Positions 41,423 to 51,163 of a stretch of DNA of 64,000 bases are shown in pieces. Position 1 is the first letter of the stretch. The number at the start of each line of letters is the position of its first letter. Source of the DNA: VAZQ01 sp963756715. Its GTDB lineage: Bacteria > Pseudomonadota > Alphaproteobacteria > Rhizobiales > Xanthobacteraceae. The stretch is from contig CAVWOV010000030.1 of assembly GCA_963756715.1 (NCBI GenBank), positions 62,001-126,000 of the forward strand, read 5' to 3'. The notes below the pieces were generated by a model. That model was not told where the DNA came from. It ran no database searches and saw only the letters and a list, made by a program, of their open reading frames with translations. Made by a program: the position numbers and the translations under genes.

Positions 41423-42157
41423 ATGTCCATCGACGTGGTCGATCTGCGTAATTTCTATAGCCAGCGCCTCGGCGTCGTGGCGCGGCGATTTGTCGGGCGC
41501 GGCATCCGCCAACACTTTGCCGACCTGCGTGGGCAGCGGGTGTTGGGGGTCGGGTATACGACCCCCTACATGGGGCTGTTCCGCGAGGAGGCGGACCGCT
41601 GCCTGGCCTTCATGCCGGCGGTGCAGGGCGCGATGAAATGGCCGACGAGCCGGCCGGGCCTGGCGGCGCTGGTGGATGAGCTTGAGATGCCGCTGGCGGA
41701 TTCCGCCGTCGATCGTGTGCTGCTCGTGCACGCGCTCGAAATGGCGCACGACCCCACCGCCCTGCTGCGTGAGGTGTGGCGCGTGTTGGCGTCCGGCGGG
41801 CGTCTTCTTGTCGTGGTGCCGAACCGGCGCGGGGTCTGGGCGCGCATGGACACCACGCCGTTCGGTCACGGCCGGCCCTATTCGCGCGCGCAGATTTCAC
41901 AGCTCATGCGTGACACTTGGTTCACGCCCACGGGTTGGGGCGAGGCACTGCATGTGCCGCCGGTCGCGCGTGGCTGGTTCCTGCGCTCGGCGGTTGCCTG
42001 GGAGCGGGCTGGTGCGATCATCGCCGCACCGTTTGCCGGCGTGCACATCGTCGAGGCGACCAAACAGGTCTATCGCGTGATCCCGGTGCGTCGCGAGCGT
42101 TCGCGGCTGGTCCCTGCGCTGGAGCCCGCACTGGCACCGTCGCCAGGCGGTGCGTGA
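41423..42157 (+). CDS. Class I SAM-dependent methyltransferase
   Basis: This 244-residue protein begins MSIDVVDLRNFYSQRLGVVA. The SAM-binding glycine strand is weak (RVLGVGYTTPYMGLF), but DSAVDRVLLVHALEMAHDPT and LREVWRVLASGGRLLVVVPN are typical motif II/III segments of Methyltransf_11-type proteins. A C-terminal hydrophobic stretch (GAIIAAPFAGVHIVEA) precedes a basic tail. The substrate is unknown. The gene is divergent from gloB. Confidence 0.85.
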   Translation: MSIDVVDLRNFYSQRLGVVARRFVGRGIRQHFADLRGQRVLGVGYTTPYMGLFREEADRCLAFMPAVQGAMKWPTSRPGLAALVDELEMPLADSAVDRVLLVHALEMAHDPTALLREVWRVLASGGRLLVVVPNRRGVWARMDTTPFGHGRPYSRAQISQLMRDTWFTPTGWGEALHVPPVARGWFLRSAVAWERAGAIIAAPFAGVHIVEATKQVYRVIPVRRERSRLVPALEPALAPSPGGA

Positions 42158-42180
42158 GCTGAGACTAAGAACAGCCCGCG

Positions 42181-42921
42181 TTATTCGCCGCGCGGCGAAG
42201 GATCGCCTCCGGCGTCGCCGCCCTGTGCTTCGTTGCGCGGACCACGATGGCGTCGCCGCCGGCGGTGCAGAGGAAAGCGGTCAGCCTGGCCGTCATGGCC
42301 ATTGCTTTGCGGGCCCGGCTGCGGTGCGGCTTGTTGTCCGCCGGTGATGAACGATGGCAACCGATCGACATCGCCGCTTCCCTCGGCAGGGGCGACGCTT
42401 TGCTGCGGCCGCGCCACGTGCGGCTGCGGTTGATCGCGTGGCGGAAAGGGCTGAGCATCGCGCGGGATGTAGGGCTGCTCGCCGGTCCCGTAAGGTGCCT
42501 CTGCCGCCACGTTGGCGGTCGAATTCTGGCCGTCGTCGTCGCTATCACCATCACCATCGTCGTAGCCCTCGTCCCGGGCGCCGGTGATCTCGGTCTCCTG
42601 ACGGGGAAGGTGGGGGTTGTTCTGGCGGAACTGCTCCTGCGCGGCTGCAATCAGACGGAAATAATGTTCGGCGTGCTGAAAGTAGTTTTCCGCGGAGACC
42701 GGGTCGCCTGAGGTTTGGGCGTCGCGGGCGAGTTGCATGTACTTTTCAGCAATGTGGGCGGGGTTCCCGCGAATTTTCACTTCCGGTCCATTGGACTCGT
42801 ACACGCGCGCCATAGGGTTGTGATTTTTACGATGATTATTGTTGTTGTGACTATGGCTGTGGCTGTGACTGTGGTTGTTGTTACGACCACGCATGCGCTT
42901 GTTGTTTTGACCGTTTCTCAT
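42181..42921 (-). CDS. DUF4167 domain-containing protein
   Basis: This 246-residue protein opens MRNGQNNKRMRGRNNN and a striking His-Ser/Asn run (about residues 17-33). The conserved DUF4167 core follows (ARVYESNGPEVKIRGNPAHI, AEKYMQLARDAQTSGDPVSA, ENYFQHAEHYFRLIAAAQEQ). The rest is acidic then proline/glutamine-rich, ending in an arginine-rich patch (RFPLHRRRRRHRGPR), suggesting RNA binding; this is inference. It belongs to the standard prfA-prmC-DUF4167 order. Confidence 0.92.
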   Translation of the reverse strand: MRNGQNNKRMRGRNNNHSHSHSHSHNNNNHRKNHNPMARVYESNGPEVKIRGNPAHIAEKYMQLARDAQTSGDPVSAENYFQHAEHYFRLIAAAQEQFRQNNPHLPRQETEITGARDEGYDDGDGDSDDDGQNSTANVAAEAPYGTGEQPYIPRDAQPFPPRDQPQPHVARPQQSVAPAEGSGDVDRLPSFITGGQQAAPQPGPQSNGHDGQADRFPLHRRRRRHRGPRNEAQGGDAGGDPSPRGE

Positions 42922-43396
42922 GATTTGCCCGTTTGCAATCCTCAGCTATCACGGCACGCGGCCGCTTGGTTCAACGACGCATTCCAACTCACTAGCGCGC
43001 AACGCCAAAGCGCCCGCATCCCGGCCTTTAAAAGCAGGAGGCAATTTGCGGCGCCATAGGCCGCGATCTCTCAGGTTCCGTTTCGCGAAGCAGCAACCCC
43101 TCGACCGCGGCTTTGCCGCGGCGTTGCCCATGTCTTCCTCATGCACATGCGCAGATCATTCACTGACCGCAGTATGTGCCGAACCGTTGAAGCATCTCGT
43201 CCCGAGTGGCGAACCTACCTGCCGGATCATCCGGCTTCCTACGTTCGCTCCATCCGCACCGTCGGCTCTCCGCAATCTCGCTTCGGGGCTCGCTAGTCGA
43301 TGCGCTCAACTGTCTCGGGTCGATTCCGTGCAGGAAACCTAGTCGTTCTTGCCCCACAATCCAAGTGCTTTTTTTCGTGCCTGCAATGTGGAACAT
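42922..43396. other. 475-base intergenic region
   Basis: No convincing gene is seen. A minus-strand frame at 43160-43396 exists but lacks a ribosome site and recognisable sequence. A perfect hairpin CCGCGGC, TTT, GCCGCGG lies at 43105-43121. The region must hold the DUF4167 promoter and the end of the prmC transcript. Confidence 0.4.
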
Positions 43397-44368
43397 TCAT
43401 GGCAGGGGGCGCAAGACCAGGGCCCGGGCGACGCCGGAGAGGTCGGGTCGCGGCGGGCCGACGGCAGCCAGGCCGGCGCCGTGCATGAGGGCGGTCACCG
43501 CATCGGCTTGGCCCGCGCCCAACTCCACAACAAGGGTTCCGTTCGGCGTCAGCAGCCGGCGCGCATCGGCTGCGATCGCGCGGTAACCATTAAGTCCATC
43601 AGGGCCGCCGTCGAGTGCGCGGTGCGGATCGAACAGGCTGACCTCGGGCGCCAGTCCGGCGATGTCGTCGCGTGCGACATAGGGCGGATTGGAGACCACG
43701 AGATCGAACGGGCCTTTGAGCGCGGCGCCATAGTCGCAGGCAACCAACGCGTTCCGTTTGGCGAAGCCGAGAGCGAGAGCATTGTCGTACGCGCAGGCGA
43801 GGGCCTCGATGCTGACGTCGGTGGCAATGCCGAAAGCTGCCGGCAATTCGGAAAGCAGCGCAAGGATCAGCGCGCCCGATCCGGTGCCGAGATCGAGCAT
43901 GCGCAATGGCTTGGCGCGCGCGCCGTCGCGGTCGAGCACCGCAAGGGCGGCTTCGACCACCGTTTCGGTTTCCGGCCTTGGCACCAGGGTATGCGCATTG
44001 AGCTTTATCGGCAGGCTCCAGAATTCCTTGGTCCCGAGGATGCGGGCCACCGGTTCGCGCGCCAGCCGGCGCGCAGTTACCGCCGCAACCGCGTCGGCTT
44101 CGCCCGGCGTAAGCACGCGATCCGCGTTGGCGACGAGCCCGCCATGGTCAAGGCCTAGCGCGCAGCCAACGAGCAATCGCGCATCAAGCTCAGGCATGTC
44201 GAGCCCGGCCTGGCGAAATGCCTGGGTCAGTTCTTGCCGCGCTGCCGCGATCGAACATTTCTGTCGTCCCCGCGCAAGCGGGGAACCATATTCCAGAAGC
44301 TTATGGTCATGGGTCCCCGCTTGCGCGGGGACGACAGCTAAGAAGGCGGCAGGGTCAGCGACCGTCAC
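43397..44368 (-). CDS. prmC: Peptide chain release factor N5-glutamine methyltransferase, with in-frame repeat insertion
   Basis: PrmC methylates the GGQ glutamine of release factors. The 323-residue product has the helical N-terminal domain (AAARQELTQAFRQAGLDMPE), TLVPRPETETVVEAAL, the SAM motif MLDLGTGSGALILALL and the signature VSNPPYVARDD. GTG at 44368 overlaps the prfA stop (GTGA), giving translational coupling. Codons 12-37 are a palindromic repeat (44261-44338), translated as AVVPAQAGTHDHKLLEYGSP and LARGRQ, inserted ahead of the first helix without breaking the frame. Everything after it looks normal. Confidence 0.94.
   Translation of the reverse strand: MTVADPAAFLAVVPAQAGTHDHKLLEYGSPLARGRQKCSIAAARQELTQAFRQAGLDMPELDARLLVGCALGLDHGGLVANADRVLTPGEADAVAAVTARRLAREPVARILGTKEFWSLPIKLNAHTLVPRPETETVVEAALAVLDRDGARAKPLRMLDLGTGSGALILALLSELPAAFGIATDVSIEALACAYDNALALGFAKRNALVACDYGAALKGPFDLVVSNPPYVARDDIAGLAPEVSLFDPHRALDGGPDGLNGYRAIAADARRLLTPNGTLVVELGAGQADAVTALMHGAGLAAVGPPRPDLSGVARALVLRPLP
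44261..44338. repeat. 78-bp palindromic repeat inside the prmC coding sequence
   Basis: CTGTCGTCCCCGCGCAAGCG at 44261 pairs with CGCTTGCGCGGGGACGACAG ending at 44338, with about 30 bases between. The length, 78 bases, is exactly 26 codons. Elements with this GTCCCCGC/GCGGGGAC core are usually intergenic, and their translation gives the familiar VVPAQAGT peptide. Here the element is in frame in a core gene. Confidence 0.9.
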
Positions 44369-45444
44369 GTTGCGGTTCCTTCCGTCGCCAGCAATTCGGC
44401 CTGATGCTCTGTCACCAGCGCGTCGATGATCTCGCCCAGCGCCTCGCCCTCCACGATCTGCGGCAGCTTGTAGAGCGTAAGGTTGATGCGGTGGTCGCTG
44501 ACGCGGCCCTGCGGGAAATTGTAGGTGCGGATCCGCTCGGAGCGGTCGCCGGAGCCGACCTGGCCGCGCCGAGCTGCGGCGCGCTCGCTGTCGAGCTTCT
44601 GGCGCTCGTAGTCGTAAAGCCGCGTGCGCAGCACCGCCATCGCCTTGGCGCGGTTGCGATGCTGGGAGCGATCCTCCTGCATCATGACCACGATGCCGGT
44701 CGGCAAATGAGTCAGGCGGATCGCCGATTCGGTCTTGTTGACGTGCTGTCCTCCGGCGCCGCCCGCGCGCAACGTGTCGACCTTGAGATCGCCCTCGTTG
44801 ATCGTCAAGTCCACCTCCTCGGCCTCGGGCAGCACCGCGACGGTCGCCGCCGAAGTGTGAATGCGGCCCTGAGCTTCGGTGTCCGGCACGCGCTGCACGC
44901 GATGCACGCCCGACTCATATTTCAGCTTGGCGAACGCGCCGCGTCCCTTAATTTCTGCAATGATTTCCTTATAGCCGCCCATCGTGCCTTCGCTGGCGGA
45001 GATCACCTCGACCTTCCAGCCCTGCTTAGCGGCGAAGCGTTCGTACATGCGGAAGAGATCGCCGGCAAACAACGAGGCCTCGTCGCCGCCGGTACCGGCG
45101 CGGATTTCGAGGATAACGTTGCGCTCGTCCATCGCGTCCTTGGGCAGCAGCGCGAGCTTGATCTTCTGTTCCACCGCCTCGCTCTGCTGCTCGAGTGCCG
45201 GCTTTTCGGCGTTTGCCATAGCGCGCATCTCGGCATCGGTGGCGGGGTCGGCGATGAGGGCATCGAGATCGGCGATCTCGGCCATGACATTGCGATAGTG
45301 CTGGACGCTGGCGACCACCGGTCCAAGCTCGGCGAACTCGCGCGACAGTTTGACGTAGGTATCCGGGCTGACCTGGGTGGCGAGCTCGGCTTCAACCGCT
45401 TTGTGGCGCGCCAACAGCGCATCGAGTTTCTGTTCGGGAAGCAT
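44365..45444 (-). CDS. prfA: Peptide chain release factor 1
   Basis: This 359-residue release factor recognises UAA/UAG and triggers peptidyl-tRNA hydrolysis. The GGQ motif is in RAGGAGGQHVNKTESAIRLT, the anticodon-like region in the central PEAEEVDLTINEGDLKVDT stretch, and the N-terminal helical domain begins MLPEQKLDALLARHKAVEAE. It lies between ptsP and prmC, overlapping prmC by four bases. Length and sequence are normal throughout. Confidence 0.97.
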   Translation of the reverse strand: MLPEQKLDALLARHKAVEAELATQVSPDTYVKLSREFAELGPVVASVQHYRNVMAEIADLDALIADPATDAEMRAMANAEKPALEQQSEAVEQKIKLALLPKDAMDERNVILEIRAGTGGDEASLFAGDLFRMYERFAAKQGWKVEVISASEGTMGGYKEIIAEIKGRGAFAKLKYESGVHRVQRVPDTEAQGRIHTSAATVAVLPEAEEVDLTINEGDLKVDTLRAGGAGGQHVNKTESAIRLTHLPTGIVVMMQEDRSQHRNRAKAMAVLRTRLYDYERQKLDSERAAARRGQVGSGDRSERIRTYNFPQGRVSDHRINLTLYKLPQIVEGEALGEIIDALVTEHQAELLATEGTAT

Positions 45445-45545
45445 GACGCCTTGTTATCCCCGCGCTTGAGCCGGGCATTCATTTGGTGTTCGGAAAACGA
45501 TGAACGGCCCGGCCACGTCCGCCAACGACCATCGCGAGAGCGGGT

Positions 45546-47813
45546 TCATAGCTGCAGGCCTTCTTCCGTCGCAAATGTATTCAGCCGCTCGCGGATCGCC
45601 ACGCCGCCGGCGGGATTTTCGATGAGCGGCTCCAGCAGAGCCTTCGCCTTCCGGATATCCAGATCGAGCAGCATGGCCTTGACGGGGCCGACCGCCGAGG
45701 GTGAAAGCGACAGCGAGCGATAGCCAATCGCCGCAAGCGCGAGTGCTCCAATCGGCTTCGATGCAAGCTCGCCGCAAAGCGTTACCGGCTTATTGTGGGA
45801 GCGGCCCTTGTCGGTGATGCTTTTGAGTGCTCGCAGGATCGGCGCCGAGAGCGGATCGAAACGGTCGGCGACGCGGGCGTTGCCGCGGTCAGCGGCATAA
45901 AAGAACTGCATAAGGTCGTTCGAGCCGACCGAGAGAAAATCCACGCGATCGAGAAGCTCATCGAGCTGGTAGAGCAGGGAAGGTACCTCGACCATCGTGC
46001 CGACTTCGACTCGGTCGGGCAGCTTGTGACCGTGACGGCGCAAATGCGTCAGCTCGCGTTCGACCAGAATCTTGGCCTCGTCGAATTCCCCGACCATGGC
46101 GATCATCGGGAACATGATCTTCAGCCCCCGTCCGCCCGCCGCCCGCAGCAGTGCGCGGATCTGGCTGCGCAGCAGGCCCGGCCGGTCCAGGCCTAGTCTG
46201 ATCGCGCGCCAGCCCAACGCGGGGTTCTCTTCCTCGAAGTTGCGCATATAGGGCAGCACCTTGTCGCCGCCGATGTCGAGGGTACGGAACGTCACCGGCT
46301 TGTCGCCTGCGGCGTCGAGCACGGCGCGGTAGAGCGAAAATTGCTCGGCGGTACGCGGCAGGGCGGCGGCGACCATGAATTGGAGTTCCGTACGAAACAG
46401 CCCGATGCCGGCCGCGCCGGTCTCCTGGATGTGCGGCAGATCGACGGCGAGGCCGGCATTGATCAGCAGCGTGATCTTCTCGCCGTCCTTGGTGACGCAC
46501 GGCTTGTCGCGCAGCGCGAGATACTGCATTTGCCGGCGCGCCCGCAGCCGCACCCGCTCGATATAGGCCGCCTCCATGTCGGGCGACGGCCGGATGTGCA
46601 CGTCGCCGGTCGCGCCATCGACGATCACGGCGTCGCCGGGGTCGGCCAGCCCGGTGGCATTTTCGATCTCGCCCACGGCCGCGATGCCGAGCGCCCGCGC
46701 GACGATCGCGACGTGGGAGGTCGGGCCGCCCTCCTCGAGGATCAGCCCGCGCAGCCGCCTGCGGTCATAATCGAGCAGCGCCGCCGGCCCCATCGAGCGG
46801 GCGACCAGGACGGCATTTTCCGGCAGGCGCTCGCGCGCCGGAGCATGTTCCTGGCCGGTGAGCTGGCGCATCAGCCGGTTGGCGAGGTCGTCGAAATCAT
46901 GCAGCCGTTCACGCAGATACGGGTCCGTAATGCGCAGCATCCGGGCCCGCGTGTCGGACTGCACGCGCTCGACGGCCGCCTCGGCGGCGAGGCCGGTTCG
47001 TACCGCATCCTCCAGCCGGTGCTCCCAGCCACGGTCATAGGCGAACATCCGGTAGGCTTCGAGCACGTCACGATGCTCGCCACCGTCGGCGACTTCGCCG
47101 CGTTCGAGCAGGACATCGAGGTCCGAACGCATCGTTTCGATTGCCGCTTCGAGGCGCTTGAGCTCCTTCGGGATATCGTCGGCGATGAAATTCGTGATGA
47201 CGACGCGCGGCTCATGGAGCACGACGTGGCCGAGCGCGATGCCGTCGTTGAGCGCGGTGCCGGTCAGGTGCAGCAGCCGGCGGGCGGCGGGCTCAAGCCC
47301 GGGTTTGGCGATGGCGGAGAGTTCGCCCGAGGCGATCATCTCGGCGAGCACCATCGCGGTGGTCTGTAGCGCTTCTTCTTCTTCCTCGGTGTAGGTACGC
47401 CGTGCCCGGTTCTGCACCACCAGCACGCCGAGCGTATTGCCGGCGCGCAGCACCGGCACACCGAGGAAGGCGTGGTAGATCTCTTCGCCGGTCTCCGGCC
47501 GGAACGAGAAGGCCGGGTGATCCTGTGCCTGCGAGAGATTGATCGGATTGGCCTCGCTGGCGACAAGGCCGACAAGGCCCTCGTCGGCCTGGAGCACGGT
47601 CTGGTGGACGGCTTCCGGCTTGAGGCCCTCGGAGGCGTACAGTTCGAGCGTGCCGTCCACGCGCAACACGTAGACGGAGCAGACCTCCGCCACCATGTTG
47701 GCGGCGATCAGCACCACGATCTTATCCAGGCGTTCCTGCGCGCTGACCGGCTCCGCCATCACCTCGCGAAGCCGGCGCAACAGCACGCGCGGACCGCCGA
47801 GCGCGCCTCGCAT
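45546..47813 (-). CDS. ptsP: Phosphoenolpyruvate-protein phosphotransferase (nitrogen PTS enzyme I)
   Basis: This 755-residue enzyme I-Ntr has an N-terminal GAF domain (about 20-165; CSVYVLRVDGTLELYASEGL), PEP-utilising N-terminal region, and the phospho-His loop EEGGPTSHVAIVARALGIAA. The C-terminal PEP-binding barrel has GIGLFRTELQFM, FRTLDIGGDKVLPYM, VGSNDLMQFFYAADR and TLCGELASKP. It starts the nitrogen phosphotransfer chain, sensing glutamine through GAF. ATG at 47813 gives the family length; the frame is open to 47867. It is followed by prfA in the usual order. Confidence 0.95.
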   Translation of the reverse strand: MRGALGGPRVLLRRLREVMAEPVSAQERLDKIVVLIAANMVAEVCSVYVLRVDGTLELYASEGLKPEAVHQTVLQADEGLVGLVASEANPINLSQAQDHPAFSFRPETGEEIYHAFLGVPVLRAGNTLGVLVVQNRARRTYTEEEEEALQTTAMVLAEMIASGELSAIAKPGLEPAARRLLHLTGTALNDGIALGHVVLHEPRVVITNFIADDIPKELKRLEAAIETMRSDLDVLLERGEVADGGEHRDVLEAYRMFAYDRGWEHRLEDAVRTGLAAEAAVERVQSDTRARMLRITDPYLRERLHDFDDLANRLMRQLTGQEHAPARERLPENAVLVARSMGPAALLDYDRRRLRGLILEEGGPTSHVAIVARALGIAAVGEIENATGLADPGDAVIVDGATGDVHIRPSPDMEAAYIERVRLRARRQMQYLALRDKPCVTKDGEKITLLINAGLAVDLPHIQETGAAGIGLFRTELQFMVAAALPRTAEQFSLYRAVLDAAGDKPVTFRTLDIGGDKVLPYMRNFEEENPALGWRAIRLGLDRPGLLRSQIRALLRAAGGRGLKIMFPMIAMVGEFDEAKILVERELTHLRRHGHKLPDRVEVGTMVEVPSLLYQLDELLDRVDFLSVGSNDLMQFFYAADRGNARVADRFDPLSAPILRALKSITDKGRSHNKPVTLCGELASKPIGALALAAIGYRSLSLSPSAVGPVKAMLLDLDIRKAKALLEPLIENPAGGVAIRERLNTFATEEGLQL

Positions 47814-48022
47814 GACGTGGATCCTCGGATCAGCCCATCCAGCCGGCGCTTCACGAGCCGCCGGCATGCCGAAAGTCAGGAAACAGCGGCCGCCGGGCTT
47901 GAGGCGCCCGCGGCGGCTACCATCCAGTCAAGCCTATAGCGAATGGGGTATGGACCGGGCAAGTCAAACAGGACGCTTGCGTCGCCGGGCTGTCGTTTGC
48001 GTCACCAAGGTGTCACGCCGCT

Positions 48023-49078
48023 TTACCAGGCATAACTGGCCGAAATCCGGCCGCAGGCGATCCGGAACGGATCGCTGTCGATCAGAGCCGCATAGACGTC
48101 GCGCATGGTCGCGTTGGCGGGAAGCCGCAAATCCCCGACCGATTCGGCGGTGGCGCGGGCACCGAACAGGCGTTCCGTGGCCTGAGAGAGCCCGTCGGCG
48201 CCGGCGTGCTTTGCAAGCTCGGTGGCCGAAAGACCGGCTGTGAGCAGTTCGAGCAGGAGATCACGGTCGAATAGCGGCAGGCGGGTCATTGCTGCGCGCG
48301 CAAAGATCATGGCCAGCCGATGGTCGGGATGCTCGGTATCGCTCAGCGCCGGCTTGACGTTGCGAAACTGAAGACGCTCGTCGAACGACGCCGGGGCGGT
48401 TTCGAAGCATGGTGCGAGGTCGTTTGCTTCCTCGGCGAGATAGTAGCGGTTGAGGCTGTCGAACAGCACATAGCGGTAGCCGTGTGTGGCGAGAAATGGC
48501 TCCCATTGTTCGAACGCCGGCGCCAGCGTGAACGGTGCGAGCGCTTCGACGATCACGACCTTGGGGCGGAACTTTTGCCAGTCACCGTTGAGCAGCACGT
48601 CGGGTTCGGCGCCCTCGACGTCGACCTTGAGAAACTCGAAGCTGGGCGGGGCGTAGCGTTCGCACAAGTCCTTGAGCGTCATCATCGGCACGGTGATGAC
48701 ATCGGCTTGCCGGTCAAACTGCGACTGCGCCTTGGCGGCATGTTCGGCGATCATCGTCGAGAGGCCGTGGAATTCGCGCACCACGTGGAAAGTGGCTTCT
48801 CCAGATGACGCACCCACCACGGCCTCGATGTGCCGGTCGCGCGGCCGCACCGCGCGCGTGAGGCGTGCCAGCCATGGGTTCGGCTCGACCGTCACGCCGC
48901 GCCAGCCCTTGAGATAGAAGGCAAGTGACATGTTGTCGTAGACCGGATGGCCCGACCCGATGTCGATATAGAAGCCGTCGGCGCGATCGCCGAAACAGCG
49001 CATGACGTAAAGGTCTTCGAAGCGCTGGGCGTAGGAGATGGTGGTGGTCAAAGTGTCACGTTCGCTGTTAGGGGGCAT
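48023..49078 (-). CDS. FkbM family SAM-dependent methyltransferase
   Basis: This 351-residue protein has the FkbM pattern: SYAQRFEDLYVMRCFGDRAD, GFYIDIGSGHPVYDNMSLAF, YLKGWRGVTVEPNP and FEFLKVDVEGAEPDVLL. These O-methyltransferases commonly modify sugars or polyketide-like products. A C-terminal extension (about residues 240-351) follows the catalytic domain and contains repeats of a helical type without a recognised fold. It is a single gene between ptsP and mgtC on the same strand. Confidence 0.88.
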   Translation of the reverse strand: MPPNSERDTLTTTISYAQRFEDLYVMRCFGDRADGFYIDIGSGHPVYDNMSLAFYLKGWRGVTVEPNPWLARLTRAVRPRDRHIEAVVGASSGEATFHVVREFHGLSTMIAEHAAKAQSQFDRQADVITVPMMTLKDLCERYAPPSFEFLKVDVEGAEPDVLLNGDWQKFRPKVVIVEALAPFTLAPAFEQWEPFLATHGYRYVLFDSLNRYYLAEEANDLAPCFETAPASFDERLQFRNVKPALSDTEHPDHRLAMIFARAAMTRLPLFDRDLLLELLTAGLSATELAKHAGADGLSQATERLFGARATAESVGDLRLPANATMRDVYAALIDSDPFRIACGRISASYAW

Positions 49079-49231
49079 TCAATCATTCGTCGGCCGGTCG
49101 CATTTATCATAAAAGCGACACGACAACGGTCCCGATATTCACCGCAACGGTTGTGGACGCGCGTGAGCGCGCTTGAGGTTCATCCGGCCCGAAGGGTACG
49201 CACTCGCGCGGCGGTCTTCTTCGGCGGCATG

Positions 49232-49690
49232 TCAGCGCGGCAAGCCGTCTGCAGCGTCGGTCTTTTCGTCACGCGGCCAGCGCCGATGGAAGGCTTTTTC
49301 GAACGTCCCGCCGAACAGCAGAATCAAGAACACCAGCGGCAGGGCGATCCATATGACCCGCCACTGGGCTGCGGCGCAAGCCGCGCCCGTACATGCGGTC
49401 AGCCAGACGCATGCGGCCGTGGTCAGCCCGTGAACATTGTGGTCTTCGGTGTTTCTGATGATCACGCCCGCGCCGAGGAAGCCGACGCCGGTCACGATGC
49501 CTTGGATCACGCGGCTCGCGTCCGCGCCGCTTCCCTCGCTGACCGACAGGACCGCCAAGGCCGAGCCGAGACCGACCAGACCGAGCGTGCGCACGCCGGT
49601 CGGTTTGCCGTGAAGATCGCGGTTGAGACCCAACGCCGCGCCGACCAGCGTCGCGCTCCCGAGCCGCAAAGCGATGTCGATCGTATCCAT
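49232..49690 (-). CDS. MgtC/SapB family membrane protein
   Basis: This 152-residue protein has about four membrane spans and the conserved MgtC core: ATLVGAALGLNRDLHGKPTG, VRTLGLVGLGSALAVLSV, and VIQGIVTGVGFLGAGVIIRN. MgtC-type proteins support growth in low magnesium and modulate F-type ATPase in pathogens; the role here is unknown. It lacks the extended cytosolic domain of some homologues. A single-gene unit is likely. Confidence 0.92.
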   Translation of the reverse strand: MDTIDIALRLGSATLVGAALGLNRDLHGKPTGVRTLGLVGLGSALAVLSVSEGSGADASRVIQGIVTGVGFLGAGVIIRNTEDHNVHGLTTAACVWLTACTGAACAAAQWRVIWIALPLVFLILLFGGTFEKAFHRRWPRDEKTDAADGLPR

Positions 49691-49909
49691 GTCGGGGCAA
49701 TTTAGCCTAAGCAGGGCGTGGACAAAAGGCGCGGCGAGCGGCTGGCTTTCGTCATTTCGATCATCTTATCGGCAATCGCGAGCTGCCTCGGCGACGCGGG
49801 CAAGGCCCGCGCATCCGGGGGCCGGTGTCGAAGTCCAGCTTGAACGACCGGACGGCACCACGGGCAAATCGAGGGTATGCCATAGATGCTGCGACGACAG
49901 ATGCTACCA

Positions 49910-51163
49910 CTACGCCTTGTCGAGATCGTAGAGCGAATGCAGCGTTCGCACCGCGAGTTCGGTGTATGCCTCATCGATCAGCAGCGAGAACTTGATCTCC
50001 GACGTGGTGATGGCGCGGATATTGATGCCTTTGTCGGCCAGCGCCTTGAACGCCTTGGCGGCGACGCCGGCGTGGCTGCGCATGCCGATGCCGATCACCG
50101 AGACCTTGGCGACGCCGGTCGCGCCGTCGAGCCGCTCGTAGATGACGTGGCCCTTCGACTTCTCCAGCACGTCGGTCGCGCGCTTGTAGTCGCCGGCCGG
50201 CACCGTGAAGGTCATGTCGGTGGTGGCGCCGTCGGCCGAGACATTCTGCACGATCATGTCGACGTTGATGTTGGCCTCTGCCAAGGGCCCGAAGATCGCA
50301 GCCGCGACGCCGGGCTTGTCCTGCACGCGGCGGATCGAGATTTGCGCTTCGTCCTTGGAGAAGGCGATACCGGTGACGACCTGCTGCTCCACGATCTCCT
50401 CCTCGCCGCAAATAAGTGACCCGGGCGGCGTGCCGTGCGGATCGATGTCCTCAGGTTTCTCGAAGCTCGAGCGCACGAAAATGCGCACGTTATGCACCAT
50501 GCCGAGCTCGACCGAGCGGACCTGCATGACCTTGGCGCCGAGCGAGGCAAGCTCCAGCATTTCCTCGTAGGCGATCTTCGGCATCCGCTGCGCCTTCGGC
50601 ACCACGCGCGGGTCGGTGGTGTAGATGCCGTCGACGTCGGTGTAGATGTCGCAGCGCTCGGCCTGGATGGCGGCCGCGATTGCCACCGCTGAGGTGTCCG
50701 ATCCGCCGCGCCCGAGCGTGGTGATGCGGCCAGTTTCCTTGTGCATGCCCTGGAAGCCGGCGATCACCGCGACTTCCTTCCGTTCCTTGAACCGCTTGAT
50801 CAACTCGTCGCCGTCGATGTCGAGGATACGCGCCGAGCTGTGGGCGTTCGAGGTGAGGATCGGAAGCTGCCAGCCCTGCCAGGAGCGGGCGTTGATGCCC
50901 ATGCCTTCGAGCGTCATCGCGAGGAGCCCGGCCGTGACCTGCTCGCCGGAAGCAACCACGGCGTCGTATTCGCGCGCGTCGTGCATCGGCGAGGCTTCGC
51001 GGCACCAGGCCACGAGCTCGTTGGTCTTGCCCGACATCGCCGACACCACCACGGCGACGTCATGGCCGGCATCGACCTCGCGCTTGACGTGGTGCGCGAC
51101 GTTGCGGATGCGCTCGATGTTGGCGACAGACGTGCCGCCGAATTTCATGACGAGGCGGGCCAT
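49910..51163 (-). CDS. lysC: Aspartate kinase
   Basis: This 417-residue enzyme phosphorylates aspartate, the first step to lysine, threonine and methionine. The amino-acid kinase domain has MARLVMKFGGTSVANIERIR, TLGRGGSDTSAVAIAAAIQA and YTDVDGIYTTDPRVVPKAQR. Two ACT domains at the C terminus (from about residue 265; KDEAQISIRRVQDKPGVAAA) provide feedback control. ATG 51163 gives the normal length. Its product could in principle supply aspartyl phosphate for the semialdehyde used by EctB. Confidence 0.96.
   Translation of the reverse strand: MARLVMKFGGTSVANIERIRNVAHHVKREVDAGHDVAVVVSAMSGKTNELVAWCREASPMHDAREYDAVVASGEQVTAGLLAMTLEGMGINARSWQGWQLPILTSNAHSSARILDIDGDELIKRFKERKEVAVIAGFQGMHKETGRITTLGRGGSDTSAVAIAAAIQAERCDIYTDVDGIYTTDPRVVPKAQRMPKIAYEEMLELASLGAKVMQVRSVELGMVHNVRIFVRSSFEKPEDIDPHGTPPGSLICGEEEIVEQQVVTGIAFSKDEAQISIRRVQDKPGVAAAIFGPLAEANINVDMIVQNVSADGATTDMTFTVPAGDYKRATDVLEKSKGHVIYERLDGATGVAKVSVIGIGMRSHAGVAAKAFKALADKGINIRAITTSEIKFSLLIDEAYTELAVRTLHSLYDLDKA

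Noticed and set aside
43160..43396. 78-codon minus-strand frame upstream of DUF4167
   Set aside because: No ribosome site, no recognisable motif and arginine/serine-rich composition typical of a chance frame.
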